Shown: positions 38,950 to 48,430, counted from the stretch's first letter. The stretch: 64,000 bases of DNA from Lysobacter sp. 5GHs7-4 (GCF_021284765.1 NZ_CP089924.1:124001-188000), one strand, 5' to 3'. Notes: generated from the letters alone by a model not told the origin. Program-made: numbers and translations.

Positions 38950-39503
38950 TCATGAGGTGTCTGGCCGAGCCGATTGCGTGCGCGGCCAACGCGGAGGATG
39001 GATGTAACGGGCGGTTCTGGCAGGGCCGATTCAAAGCCCAGCGGTTGTGCGATGACCGTGCCGTGCTTGCCGCGATGGCCTATGTCGATTTGAACCCCGT
39101 CCGCGCCGGACTCACCCGACGGCTGGACGGCTGCGAACACACCAGCCTCAAGCGGCATCTGGAGACACTGACCGACGTGAGCCGAGTTCAACCACTACGC
39201 CCCATCGCCGGCTCCGTAGCGGCATGCCTGCCGGTGAAACTCGGGGAGTATTTGGCGCTTGTCGAATGGACGGGCCAACAGGTGCGGTCAGGCAAGCGCG
39301 GCGCGCTACCGAGGTCGACTCCGGCCGTGTTAACGCGAATCGAGCCCAAACCCGAGCGCTGGCCTGTCCGAGTCAGAGGCATTGGATCGAGGTACTGGCG
39401 TGTGGCGGGCGAAGTTGAAGACCTCACCGCGCGAGCGCGAGACCTACAGCAGCGATGGCTCAAGGGCATCGGTTTGGCGGCGAAGCTCTCGTACTCGGAC
39501 TGA
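38925..39503 (+). pseudogene. Truncated REP-associated (RAYT/Y1-type) transposase
   Basis: Only the C-terminal part of a Y1/HUH-type transposase remains: LSWLMRCLAEPIACAANAED, then GRFWQGRFKAQRLCDD and AAMAYVDLNPVRAGL, followed by a variable tail of about 120 residues. These phrases are typical of stand-alone REP-associated transposases. The N-terminal catalytic region with the HUH motif and tyrosine is missing; the open frame's first ATG is at 38952, but homology starts earlier, near the junction with the toxin remnant. It is therefore a broken gene. The tail is followed by 210 bp without a gene. Confidence 0.8.
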
Positions 39504-39713
39504 CCTAAAGCATGGGGACGCTGATACCCGATAGGGAGGATCACGCGTGGTCGACGCCAATCCCTTCTGGTCTTTGAGCGGCGCTTCGCTGCTTGATGAC
39601 CTTCAACTGGTAACAACCAGAAATGCGCGGAGGAAATAGTGGGTGTCCCAGTCTGTATTGGTATTGGCACAGTCTGTATTCCTGTATTCCCGATCTATTG
39701 CCGCACTCCTACC

Positions 39714-40154
39714 CTACGAGTCTGTAATCGCGAACCCTGGAAACTCCTCCTCCAATACATCTTTGAGCACCTCAGGATTGACACCCATTCTCCTTGCGAA
39801 ATCGAACATCGGCTCTACGAGATAAAAAAAATCGGACTCTGTAGAGTCCAGGAAAGCACTGAAAAGCAATCGATTTAGCGCCTCCTCTCTGCTCCCACTT
39901 TCATTTCGACTTAGATGACGATTGAGCTTCTCGCGCAGCGCGGCCGTCAACTCAGAAAAAGAATCTGCCGCCAGCCGGTTGTCGGCGAGTTGTCTCTGCC
40001 GTTCTAGCAGCGCATCGATCTCAATTAGCGAAAGTTCGTGTTTAAAGACTAGAAGAAGACGCACATAAGAACGTAAAAAAGGTGAAACGTCCTCTAACGC
40101 CCAAGCCTTGTCTAGAAAGACAAAAAACTCACTCTCGATGGTGTCAATATTCAT
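39714..40154 (-). CDS. Immunity-type protein of RHS system 2
   Basis: The 146-residue product (start MNIDTIESEFFVFLDKAW) is helical and acidic, ending EEEFPGFAITDS. It begins three bases after the stop of the second RHS toxin gene, on the same strand, in DNA of clearly lower GC than the core genome. Position and composition make it the likely immunity protein against the deaminase-like tip. I cannot name its family from the sequence. Confidence 0.72.
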   Translation of the reverse strand: MNIDTIESEFFVFLDKAWALEDVSPFLRSYVRLLLVFKHELSLIEIDALLERQRQLADNRLAADSFSELTAALREKLNRHLSRNESGSREEALNRLLFSAFLDSTESDFFYLVEPMFDFARRMGVNPEVLKDVLEEEFPGFAITDS

Positions 40155-40157
40155 GTT

Positions 40158-43100
40158 TTACTCAATTCCCAGCGTCTTCTTCACTTCTCGACAAGTCGAG
40201 CACGGCGGGATAATCCTGCCCGATTCATTTAGCTTCACTGGACCCATCTTTGCTCCCCGAACATCGTCACCGGCATTTAGCGCTTTATTGATCGCATCAA
40301 TTTCACAGCACTGCCCATGAGTTCTAGATGGTTTCTGCACTATATCAAGGGCTCGCTGAGTCCGCGGATGCATAGGTGCTAGCGCATCGCCGCCCGAAGC
40401 GGCCGAGCCACTGCTGTTGCCGTGCCATATATTTCCGCTCGTTGTTTCCAGCGGCCCGCTGGCTCCCCTGGCGCCACTTCGCGCCATACTGCGAGCGGCT
40501 CCACGGCCCGCAGCACCGGCTCCAGCCGAAAGCGCAATTCCAATATTCAGTGCGACGTCTCTCCAGCTACGCGGCAAGCTCATTTCAAATGCGAGCTGCT
40601 TCTTCATCATCAGACGCTGGCTGCCCCGCTCATCTGATGGAGTCATAAACCAGTCAATGTATGGTATTCCTGTGGGCTGCGCCCTTACATTTTCAGTAGA
40701 CTGCCGACCATCCGGATCCGTGAATCTGTAGGGATTGTTGTTCCCATACCAATAACGATTGAAGTTCGAGCCGGTACCCGAATTAGCGGTCACCGGATCC
40801 ACGGACAGGAATCTCCCTAGCGTCGGATCGTAATACCGCTGCTGCATGTACGTCAGGCCCGTGGCCCCATCCATCACATGCCCGGTGTAGCCGATGCCGT
40901 TGACCGTCTTGTTGATCGCGCTGCCGTACGGCTCGTAGTTCGTCCGCTCGATCAGTGCGCCCGCGGCGTTGGTCGTCGCCACCGGACTGCCCAGCGCATC
41001 GGTGTGGTGGTACTTCGTGGCGATGACCGTATTGCTGGGCCAGTTGTGGTCCACCGTCGCGATCAGGCTGCCGGCCAGGTAGATGTTCTCCTGGGTCGTT
41101 TGCACGCCCGCGGGGGTCTGCTTGGAGCCGAACAAGTACTGCCCGGCCTGGCTGTACTGGAACAGGCGCACCGTGCCGTCGGCCTGCATGGTCTGCACGC
41201 GGCGGCCCAGGCCGTCGTAGGCGTAGCTCTCCTTGCCGGTCACCTCGCGCAGGCGGTTGCCGAAGGTAAACCAGTAGGCCTGGCCGTTCTTGTTGTTCAG
41301 ATTGCCCTGGACGTCGTAGCCCAGGCCGGTGACCGTAGCGCCGCCGGCGTTGCGGACGTTGGTCAGGCGGTTGTTGGCGTCGTACCAGTAGCTGTGCTCG
41401 CGCACGCCCGGGTGGCTGACGCTGCGCAGGTTGTCGATCGGGTCGTAGGCGTAGTCGATCCAGTGGTTGGTGCCGCCGAACATCAGCGAACCGGCGCGCA
41501 GCAGACGGTCCTGGGCGTCGTATTCCAGGTAGCGGTGGAAATTGGCGCCCTGGGCGTTATCCGTGATCTGGGTGGGGTTGCCGTTCTCGTCGTAGGTGTA
41601 CGAGAAGCTTGACAGGCCGCCGTCATCGACCGTCCACGGCAATTGGCGACCGTTCTGCCACATCGCGTGGAGCAGGCCGTTGCCATAGGTGAACTGCTTG
41701 ATCGCGCCGTTGGGGTAGTAGCTGACGCCGCTGGCGTAGGTGCCGGTGGTGGTGCTGCCGGCGACGGTGGCCACCTGGGTCGCCTGGCCCAGGGCGTTGG
41801 GCGCATAGCCCACCGCCAAGCCGGTCGGGTAGGTCTGTACCGACAGGTGGCCGTTGCGGTCGTAGCCGTAGCCCAAGGACCAGGTGTACCAGCCGGGTTG
41901 GCTGATGCTGTCGCCCTGGCCGTCGAGCAGGCGGCGCTTGTTGTAGTGGTAGGCGTTGATCCAGGGCCAGGTATTGTTGCTGCCGTTGTAGGTGGTGATC
42001 GTGGCCGGCAGGCCGTCCTTGGTGTAGGTCCAGGACTGATTGCCCAGGCCGTCAGGGAAGCCCAACTGGGTGATGCGGTTGCGTGCGTCGTAGTTGCGGG
42101 TGACGGTGCGGCCGGCGTTGTAGGCGGCCACGTGGTCGCAGTTGACGCTGTTCAGGCCCGACAGGCCGGCGGCCGACCAGGTCATGTTGTCGTTGGCGTC
42201 GTAACCCATGACGGTCGAGCCGGTCTCAGGCTCGTCCGTGCGGCACAGGCGGTTGAGGCCGTCGTAGGTGTACCGGCGCAGCGCCTGCACCGGCTGGCCG
42301 GCGTAGGTGCCCGAGCGGGTGACCGACTTGGGGCGCAGGAAGTAGATCGGATCGCGGTCGATGGTGGTGGTGGCCACCGGCTGGATGATTTCGATCGGGT
42401 AATCGGTGGTGGGCTGGTCCCAGGCCGCGTAGCGGGTGCGGGTCTGGTGGCCGCGCGGGTTGGTGACCACGATGTCGCCGCCCCACGCATAGGCGGTGGT
42501 CGTGGTGAGTTTGCCCAGCTCCGAGTCCTGCTCGACCTTGGTGGCCCGGCCCAGCGCGTCGTAGGTGGTCCAGGTGCCGGTGTTGAGGTTCCAGTTGCCG
42601 TCCGCGTACGGGTTGCGCGGATAGGAGGCGAAGGTCTGCCGCCCGTCGTGATCGAAGGCGTTGCGGACGATCCGGTAGGTGCCGTTGGAATCGGCGTTGT
42701 CGCGTTCGTACTGCAGGATCGGGCGCCACAGCGCATCGAACAGGGTCAGCTTTTCGTAGTTGCCCTGCACCACCGTCTGCCGCCAGTGGCCGGCGGGCAC
42801 GCCCATTTCTTCCTGGTTGACCTGCTGGAACGAGAACAGCTTGTCGTTCCAGGCCACGGTGTCGTCGGTGGGATAGACGATGCGCGACAGCCGGCCCATG
42901 GTGTCGTACTGGTAGCTGGTCTTGTAGCCGTTCTCGTCGGTCACCCAGTCGATCCAGCCGCTGTCGTTGACGGACGCCGACTGCGTGCTGCCCGAGGGCG
43001 ACTCGGCGGTGGCCGGGTGCTGGATGGTCTGCGGGATGCCGCGCTTCCAGTTCGACAGCGTGGTGACGTTATTGTTGCCGTCCGTGACCGTGGCGACGGT

Positions 43101-45275
43101 GCCGTCGGCGTTGTAGGTCAGGGTTTGCGACGGCGTGGTTTCGCCGTAGCGGAAGCTGCGGTAGGGCTGGGCGTTGGCGGTGAACTCGGTGCGGCCGACT
43201 TCGATGCCGTTGGTGGTGGACAGCTTGGTCTGGCCCAGCACCCACTTGGACAGGTCGTCGTGGTACTGCGTGGTGTCGGTGCGGGTGTGGCCGCCGTTGA
43301 TGGTGCTGGCGCGGGTGACCGAGGTGGGCCTAGCAAACCTATCGAATGCACCGACCGCACTGGTGTAGGTCACGCCATCGCGCACCAAGGATGTCGACTT
43401 CAAGGGGCGAAGCTTGGACTCCATTCGATCGCCGAAGCCATACCCCGCTTCGCTTGGAAACGGCTGCTGCCCCACTTGCTCGTCTTGCACGTAGGTGTAG
43501 TCCACCCTCTGCGCTTCGGCACCGCCCGCCCCGATAACCTGCTCGCTGAGCAGCATCCCTTCGTTCTTATCGAAGATGACGCCATAGCGCTTCTTGACCA
43601 CTGCCCCATTCGGCAGCGTGATGGTGGTCGTTCTGCCGACGCCGTCGCCGCAAGCTTGGCCCGCACACGGGTCTTCCTGACAGGTCGGCCCGTCCGGCGT
43701 GCCGGTTTGATGATTGTAGATGCCGCAGTAGGGGTAGGTGTCCTGCTGATACGCGTAACCGGTCACCTGGGATGCAATGCCTGGGCCGGAAATCGTCAGC
43801 GACTTGAGCGAGAACACGTCGAAATAGTTCGGCGTTCCGATCCGAGCGTGACCTCCAACGTCGACGTATTCTTCAACCAGCCCCTGGCTTTCGTACAGCT
43901 CGACATTGTCGACAGCCGCTTCCCACGAATAACCATCTTCGGACATCTTGATGATTAATTCCCAATCCAGGGTCGCGGTGAAATTGACAGAACCACCCGC
44001 CACGCGGACTTCATGATCAAAGAAGTCGATGAAGCAAATGTAGGGCACACGGCTGCGATGAAAACGCCGCCCCTCGAACTGAAACGTCGCTTGTGCGCCA
44101 CTGGGATGCTTGACCGTAAACGGGAACTCTCCCGCAAAGCGATCGGGACTAGACTCGACCTGGCACATGGTGCCGGGATCGAAATAGGACAACCCCATCG
44201 CGTCCGACTGCTGCTGGTCATAGGGCGAACTGAAACCGTATGCCGGATACTGCCAGGTGGAGCCGTCCGGATTGGCTACCTGGGTCAGATGGCCGTTCGT
44301 CAGTGTGTAGGTCCAACTGCGTCCGTGGCTGCTGGCGGTCACTGAGCCTGCGCCGTACTGCACGGTGATTTGGCGCCCGTCGTTAGCGGCGATGCTGCTC
44401 AGACGCCCGTCGACATAGGTGTAGTTGACGTAGTTACCGAATCGATCCTCGATGCGCGATGCCAGCAGATAGATGTTCTTGCGCGCCATCGTGTATCCGG
44501 GCAGACCTTTCGGCCCCTTCCGGATCTTCATCGCGGTACGTTCGACAGCGACGTCGAAGTAATACTTCACGCCATCTGTCGTGAGCAGATAGAAGCCTTC
44601 GCCGGGATAGCCGTTCTTGACGGTAGGCAAGCAACCGACTCGGCCCATCGATTTGAGCACCCACGGGTAACTCGAACCGTTCGTGGGGTCCGTGTTGAGG
44701 TTGTGATCCACCAGCATCGGCTCGTCGCCTACGCCGGGCACATGCAGGCGATAGCCGTGCGACACCTCCTCCGAGCTGATCAGAAGACCCTCTACGGCCG
44801 GCAAGCCCGGAAAGGAACAGCGCTTGTACCGATTCGGGGAGGACGCCCCCGCCACCGACCACCCCATGTTGCTGGACACGGTCGTCTGAATATACGGAAC
44901 TTCGACATCCCAGTTCCCGAGCCCGCCCAATTGTTCGGGCAGATACCACCAGTCGATCGGCAGACGCCGACCGAATTGCACGGGCAGGCCACTGCTGCCC
45001 GGAACATCGATGTCGATATTCACGAACTCGGTCTTGCCTGTCGCATCCGTCGTTCGGTTGCCGAACACCCCTTCGCCGGCGGCGGTGATCGTCGAGGCTG
45101 CCTGAATCTTCTTCTGGTACTCGGCCTCGGTCGTCATGGACTGAGCCGCCACCGAACCGGCCGCCGCCCACATCAATGCAATCAGAACGATGCTGGAGAA
45201 CAGGGTGAACGCGCGACGATTCGCGCGCGCACCGATTGCCGGACGCGCCGCTGTAGGCACAAGATAAGACTGCAT
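40158..45275 (-). CDS. Secreted RHS/YD-repeat toxin with YwqJ-like deaminase tip
   Basis: The 1705-residue protein starts MQSYLVPTAARPAIGARAN, as does its paralog upstream; the frame is open 14 codons further back. A signal peptide (IVLIALMWAAAGSVAAQS) leads into the shared FVNIDIDVPGSSGLPVQFG region, many YD repeats, and the RHS core ending FLSVDP...NPYRFTDPDGRQS near residue 1525. The variable tip ends with HGQCCEIDAINKAL and PPCSTCREV, the zinc-binding Cys-Glu and PCxxC motifs of YwqJ-type nucleic-acid or nucleotide deaminase toxins. The core is GC-rich and the tip is not, which suggests tip exchange. No VgrG, PAAR or Hcp gene is nearby, so the Sec signal is the visible export route. Confidence 0.88.
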   Translation of the reverse strand: MQSYLVPTAARPAIGARANRRAFTLFSSIVLIALMWAAAGSVAAQSMTTEAEYQKKIQAASTITAAGEGVFGNRTTDATGKTEFVNIDIDVPGSSGLPVQFGRRLPIDWWYLPEQLGGLGNWDVEVPYIQTTVSSNMGWSVAGASSPNRYKRCSFPGLPAVEGLLISSEEVSHGYRLHVPGVGDEPMLVDHNLNTDPTNGSSYPWVLKSMGRVGCLPTVKNGYPGEGFYLLTTDGVKYYFDVAVERTAMKIRKGPKGLPGYTMARKNIYLLASRIEDRFGNYVNYTYVDGRLSSIAANDGRQITVQYGAGSVTASSHGRSWTYTLTNGHLTQVANPDGSTWQYPAYGFSSPYDQQQSDAMGLSYFDPGTMCQVESSPDRFAGEFPFTVKHPSGAQATFQFEGRRFHRSRVPYICFIDFFDHEVRVAGGSVNFTATLDWELIIKMSEDGYSWEAAVDNVELYESQGLVEEYVDVGGHARIGTPNYFDVFSLKSLTISGPGIASQVTGYAYQQDTYPYCGIYNHQTGTPDGPTCQEDPCAGQACGDGVGRTTTITLPNGAVVKKRYGVIFDKNEGMLLSEQVIGAGGAEAQRVDYTYVQDEQVGQQPFPSEAGYGFGDRMESKLRPLKSTSLVRDGVTYTSAVGAFDRFARPTSVTRASTINGGHTRTDTTQYHDDLSKWVLGQTKLSTTNGIEVGRTEFTANAQPYRSFRYGETTPSQTLTYNADGTVATVTDGNNNVTTLSNWKRGIPQTIQHPATAESPSGSTQSASVNDSGWIDWVTDENGYKTSYQYDTMGRLSRIVYPTDDTVAWNDKLFSFQQVNQEEMGVPAGHWRQTVVQGNYEKLTLFDALWRPILQYERDNADSNGTYRIVRNAFDHDGRQTFASYPRNPYADGNWNLNTGTWTTYDALGRATKVEQDSELGKLTTTTAYAWGGDIVVTNPRGHQTRTRYAAWDQPTTDYPIEIIQPVATTTIDRDPIYFLRPKSVTRSGTYAGQPVQALRRYTYDGLNRLCRTDEPETGSTVMGYDANDNMTWSAAGLSGLNSVNCDHVAAYNAGRTVTRNYDARNRITQLGFPDGLGNQSWTYTKDGLPATITTYNGSNNTWPWINAYHYNKRRLLDGQGDSISQPGWYTWSLGYGYDRNGHLSVQTYPTGLAVGYAPNALGQATQVATVAGSTTTGTYASGVSYYPNGAIKQFTYGNGLLHAMWQNGRQLPWTVDDGGLSSFSYTYDENGNPTQITDNAQGANFHRYLEYDAQDRLLRAGSLMFGGTNHWIDYAYDPIDNLRSVSHPGVREHSYWYDANNRLTNVRNAGGATVTGLGYDVQGNLNNKNGQAYWFTFGNRLREVTGKESYAYDGLGRRVQTMQADGTVRLFQYSQAGQYLFGSKQTPAGVQTTQENIYLAGSLIATVDHNWPSNTVIATKYHHTDALGSPVATTNAAGALIERTNYEPYGSAINKTVNGIGYTGHVMDGATGLTYMQQRYYDPTLGRFLSVDPVTANSGTGSNFNRYWYGNNNPYRFTDPDGRQSTENVRAQPTGIPYIDWFMTPSDERGSQRLMMKKQLAFEMSLPRSWRDVALNIGIALSAGAGAAGRGAARSMARSGARGASGPLETTSGNIWHGNSSGSAASGGDALAPMHPRTQRALDIVQKPSRTHGQCCEIDAINKALNAGDDVRGAKMGPVKLNESGRIIPPCSTCREVKKTLGIE

Positions 45276-45340
45276 GCGATGACGCTCTTGCCGGACGAAC
45301 GGCCGGTATCGAACCAAACTTCAGAACCGGCGTTGCCGAT

Positions 45341-45392
45341 CCCCCCGAATACAGTTTGGAGCCTAAAGCGCGGTCGTCGCAAATGCTGCGAA
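45341..45392 (-). promoter_or_regulatory. Conserved upstream block of RHS system 2
   Basis: It aligns with 37983-38035 upstream of RHS system 1, including C6, ACAGTTTGGA, GCTAAA-type and TCGCAAATGCTGCGA sequence. The two lie at matching distances from the two MQSY starts. Probably a common promoter or untranslated leader. Confidence 0.5.
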
Positions 45393-45528
45393 GTCAGATC
45401 CGAATCACTTGTGCCAACCAGGTGCAGAACAACACTTCATTGACGCCTTAATCGCGCGCACAGACGCATCGCACGCTCAACCTGACCGTGATGGTCGAAC
45501 GAAACCTCGGAGGCGGCGGCTGCCGAAC

Positions 45529-46149
45529 TTACAACGGCAATGACGGCTGCAACGGCTCGATCGTCCCCTCGCCCCGCATCACCCGCTTGTACTCCGCGCG
45601 CGACACCGAGATGTAGCGATCGTTACCGCCGATCTCGACCTGCGGGCCGTCGAGCACCGCGCGCCCGGCTTCGTCGACGCGCACGGTCATGGTGGCCTTC
45701 TTGCCGCTGTGGCAGATGGTCTTGATCTCGGTCAGCTCGTCCGCCCAGGCCAGCAGGTATTGGCTGCCTTCGAACAGTTCGCCGCGGAAGTCGGTGCGCA
45801 GGCCGTAACAGAGCACGGGGATGCGCAGCTGGTCGACGACCTCGCTGAGTTGCCAGACCTGGGAGCGGGTCATGAACTGGGCTTCGTCGACCAGCACGCA
45901 GTTCAGCGCGCCGTGGGCGGCGATGTCGGCGCGGATCAGCGCCTCCAGGTCCTGATCGTGGCCGAAACCGATGGCATCGGCCTTCAGGCCGATGCGCGAG
46001 GCGACGGTGCCGCTGCCGGCGCGGTCGTCCAGGCGCGGGGTGAGGATGGCCACGCGCATGCCGCGTTCGCGGTAGTTGTGCGCGGACTGCAGCAGGGTGG
46101 TGGTCTTACCGGCGTTCATCGCCGAGTAGTAGAAGTAGAGCTTGGCCAT
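45529..46149 (-). CDS. tdk: Thymidine kinase
   Basis: The 206-residue protein starts [20 protein letters not shown] with the P-loop SAMNAGKTT, has VLVDEAQFM near residue 88 (catalytic Glu) and a lasso region [16 protein letters not shown]. This is a type II (TK1-like) enzyme that phosphorylates thymidine in the salvage pathway. The structural zinc site is altered: the motif reads ICHSGKKA and YISVSRAEY, with Ser where E. coli has Cys (CHCGRKA, SVCRKHY). The open frame extends 75 codons upstream through a repeat element; the family start at 46149 is used. Confidence 0.93.
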   Translation of the reverse strand: MAKLYFYYSAMNAGKTTTLLQSAHNYRERGMRVAILTPRLDDRAGSGTVASRIGLKADAIGFGHDQDLEALIRADIAAHGALNCVLVDEAQFMTRSQVWQLSEVVDQLRIPVLCYGLRTDFRGELFEGSQYLLAWADELTEIKTICHSGKKATMTVRVDEAGRAVLDGPQVEIGGNDRYISVSRAEYKRVMRGEGTIEPLQPSLPL

Positions 46150-46251
46150 GCGCCTAGTGTAGGCAAGGGCGGGGCAAGTTCGCAGATTGCGCGGTGGGGT
46201 GGAGCGTGGTTGGGGGTGCGGATTCGGGTGGGGGCTCGGTGAAGCGGTAAA

Positions 46252-46365
46252 GCAAATCCCCCCCCCTTGCCCCCCTTTTTCAAAGGGGGGAACAAAGCTG
46301 CGCCTGGATTCGATACCGCCGACTGGTCTTCCCCCTTTGGAAAAGGGGGATTGAGGGGGATTTGC
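46252..46365. repeat. C6/G6 inverted-repeat element, copy 2
   Basis: It has the same design as the element at 14997-15143: an outer GCAAATCCCC end pairing with GGGGATTTGC, and inner hairpins CCCCCCTTTTTCAAAGGGGGG and CCCCCTTTGGAAAAGGGGG. It fills the gap between tdk and the Sel1-like gene. The two copies differ in the unpaired middle. Confidence 0.85.
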
Positions 46366-46381
46366 TCTTGGCAATGCGTCC

Positions 46382-47134
46382 CTACTTCTCCGGTGCCTCG
46401 ACCTTTTTCACCTCGCCCACCTCGACCTGCCCGGTCAGCGTGCGCAGCAGCAGACCCTGGTCCTTCCAGTAGGCGTCGGTGCGGGTGCGGTGGTCGCCGT
46501 AGAACTCGCCCTGGGCGATGCCGCGCATGGCCTGGACCGACACCGCGCTGCCGCCGCCGGCGGCCCAGATGTCCGGCCGGCCCAGGCCTACGTCCAGGCG
46601 CGCGGTCTGGGCGCCGACGCGGCTGCCGGTCTGGCTGCGGGCGAAGTGGCGGATGTGCGAGTTGATGCGCGGCAGCGTGGTCGCGTCGCCGTAGCGGGCG
46701 AAGTAGCCCTCGCCCTGCACCGCCACCTGCACCTGCTGCTCGGGCGTCAGCGATTCCCAGATTTTCTCGCGCATCGCCAGCAGTTCGGCGTTGTCGCCGC
46801 GCTCGGCGGCCAGGTCGGCCCAGATGTAGGCCAGCACGGGGTTGCGGTCGGTGCCTTCGCCGTACCAGTGCATCATGCTGAGGAAGTGCTGCGAATATTT
46901 GTCGGCGTAGCGCGAGGCGTGTTGGAACTGTTTGATCGCCTCGGCGTAGCGGCCGTTGTCGTAGGCCCAGATGCCGTGCCAGCGGTGCAGTTCGTTCGGG
47001 TGGCCGGCCGATTGCAGGATCGCGGACTGGTAGATGTCCAGGTTGGTCGCGCGTTCACGCTGCTGCGCGGCGGGGGCGGCCCAGGCGGCCAGGGGCAGCA
47101 GCAGGCACAGCAGCAGGCAGGGGCGGGCGTTCAT
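46382..47134 (-). CDS. Secreted Sel1-like repeat protein A
   Basis: The 250-residue product has a signal peptide ([16 protein letters not shown]) and Sel1/TPR-like helices: [20 protein letters not shown], then [20 protein letters not shown] and [14 protein letters not shown]. The remaining C-terminal part is beta-rich. It is paralogous to the gene 250 bp upstream (47388-48194), with the same [18 protein letters not shown] phrases and VEVG/DVEVV endings. Sel1 repeats mediate protein-protein contacts. A periplasmic scaffold role is inferred; the partner is unknown. Confidence 0.78.
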   Translation of the reverse strand: MNARPCLLLCLLLPLAAWAAPAAQQRERATNLDIYQSAILQSAGHPNELHRWHGIWAYDNGRYAEAIKQFQHASRYADKYSQHFLSMMHWYGEGTDRNPVLAYIWADLAAERGDNAELLAMREKIWESLTPEQQVQVAVQGEGYFARYGDATTLPRINSHIRHFARSQTGSRVGAQTARLDVGLGRPDIWAAGGGSAVSVQAMRGIAQGEFYGDHRTRTDAYWKDQGLLLRTLTGQVEVGEVKKVEAPEK

Positions 47135-47244
47135 CGACGGCTCCTCGTGGATGGCGGCATGGCGAATGCCCCGTACCTCGTGTGGCCTGCGATCTTTTCG
47201 TAGGGCTGACGCGAGTTCTTATCGCAACGGCCCCTGAAACGCCA

Positions 47245-47280
47245 CGGCCAACACGGACGCGGGTGCGTTCGTGTTGGCCG
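47245..47280. other. Long intergenic hairpin
   Basis: A 16-bp stem with one G-T pair (CGGCCAACACG...CGTGTTGGCCG) closes on a GGGT loop between the two Sel1-like genes. It could end the transcript of the upstream paralog, but no T run follows on the minus strand. Confidence 0.5.
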
Positions 47281-47387
47281 GTGTAGCACCCGGACCGGGT
47301 GGGAACAATGGCTATTGCCGGCTTTTCGCGCCGCCGCCGACCTACGGTCGTTGCGGCGGCGCGGTCCGGCGACCACCGGAGCGGTGG

Positions 47388-48194
47388 TTACGGCGCGGGC
47401 TTGGGCGTCGGCTCTTCAGGAACTTCGGGCACCGGCGCGTCCACTTGCGGGCGGGTTTCCGGAATGCGCGATTCGACCTTGGGCGCGTCGCCTTCGCGCA
47501 CCACCTCGACGTCGCCGACGTCGACGCGACCGATCGCCGGCTTCATCCAGATGTTGTCCTGCCAGGCCCAGTACTTCTTGGCGTCCCAAAAACGCTCGTC
47601 GTAGAACTTCGAGCCCGGAATCGACTGCTCGCCGGCCGGGCCGGGCACCAGGATCTGCAGATTGCCGGTAAAGCCGGTACGGCTGCCGGTGGTATTGCGG
47701 CGGCCGGTGCGCAGTTGGAACTCGTAACGCGGCTTGGCGGCCTCGTCGCCGAAGCGCGCATAGACCTCCTGCCCCTCGGCCGTGGCGCGCTCGCGCTCGG
47801 CCGCGCTCAGTGCGTTCCAGTACCGTTCGCGCAGCCCCAGAAACCCGGCATAGCCGCGCTCGGCCGCCAGATCCATCCAGGCGTAAGCCATGGCGCGGTC
47901 CTGCGGCGCGCCCTCGCCGTTCCAATACATCTCCGCGACCATGCCCTGCGAGGGCTTGTCGGCGAAAAAGCTGGCGCGACGGAAGAAACGCAGCGCATCG
48001 TCGAAGCGCTTCTCCTTGTACGCGTCCATGCCCAGCATGCGGTACTTCAGATCGGGGTGGTGGGTCAGGAAGCCGGCGGTGATCAGCAGCGGGTCCTCGA
48101 CCGGATCCGGCGGCGGCACGGCCTTCTTCTCGGCCGCGATGGCCCCCAGCGACAGCGGCAACAGGGCCAACAGCAGGATCGTCTTACGCATCAC
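47388..48194 (-). CDS. Secreted Sel1-like repeat protein B
   Basis: The 268-residue product has a signal peptide (ILLLALLPLSLGAIAAE) and Sel1-type repeats: KRFDDALRFFRRASFFADK, then GMVAEMYWNGEGAPQDRAM and AYAWMDLAAERGYAG. The C-terminus is rich in Pro and Glu (PEVPEEPTPKPAP). It is the paralog of protein A just downstream. An ATG one codon later is equally possible. The two genes look like a tandem duplication that has since diverged; the function is unknown beyond a predicted scaffold in the periplasm. Confidence 0.8.
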   Translation of the reverse strand: MMRKTILLLALLPLSLGAIAAEKKAVPPPDPVEDPLLITAGFLTHHPDLKYRMLGMDAYKEKRFDDALRFFRRASFFADKPSQGMVAEMYWNGEGAPQDRAMAYAWMDLAAERGYAGFLGLRERYWNALSAAERERATAEGQEVYARFGDEAAKPRYEFQLRTGRRNTTGSRTGFTGNLQILVPGPAGEQSIPGSKFYDERFWDAKKYWAWQDNIWMKPAIGRVDVGDVEVVREGDAPKVESRIPETRPQVDAPVPEVPEEPTPKPAP

Positions 48195-48430
48195 GTCGTC
48201 CTTCTCACGTTCTCAGGTCCAGGGAACCAGGGTAGCCGGTCTGGGCCACCCGAGCAGGTAAACTCATGGGCTACGCGCCGGGATGGCGCGCGCCGGCCAA
48301 ACACGCAAGTGCTTGATCCAGCGTGTGCGGCATCGGGCTGGCCCGACGTCGCGATGTTCGAACCGGTCCAGGACGGATCGGTTGGAACTTCCCTCAGATA
48401 GACCGGCGCAGCCGCCGAAAGATGACAACG

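Noticed and set aside
41643..43958. Large plus-strand frame inside RHS system 2
   Set aside because: Antisense to the RHS repeats; its Val/Gly/Ala-rich repeats mirror the YD repeats.
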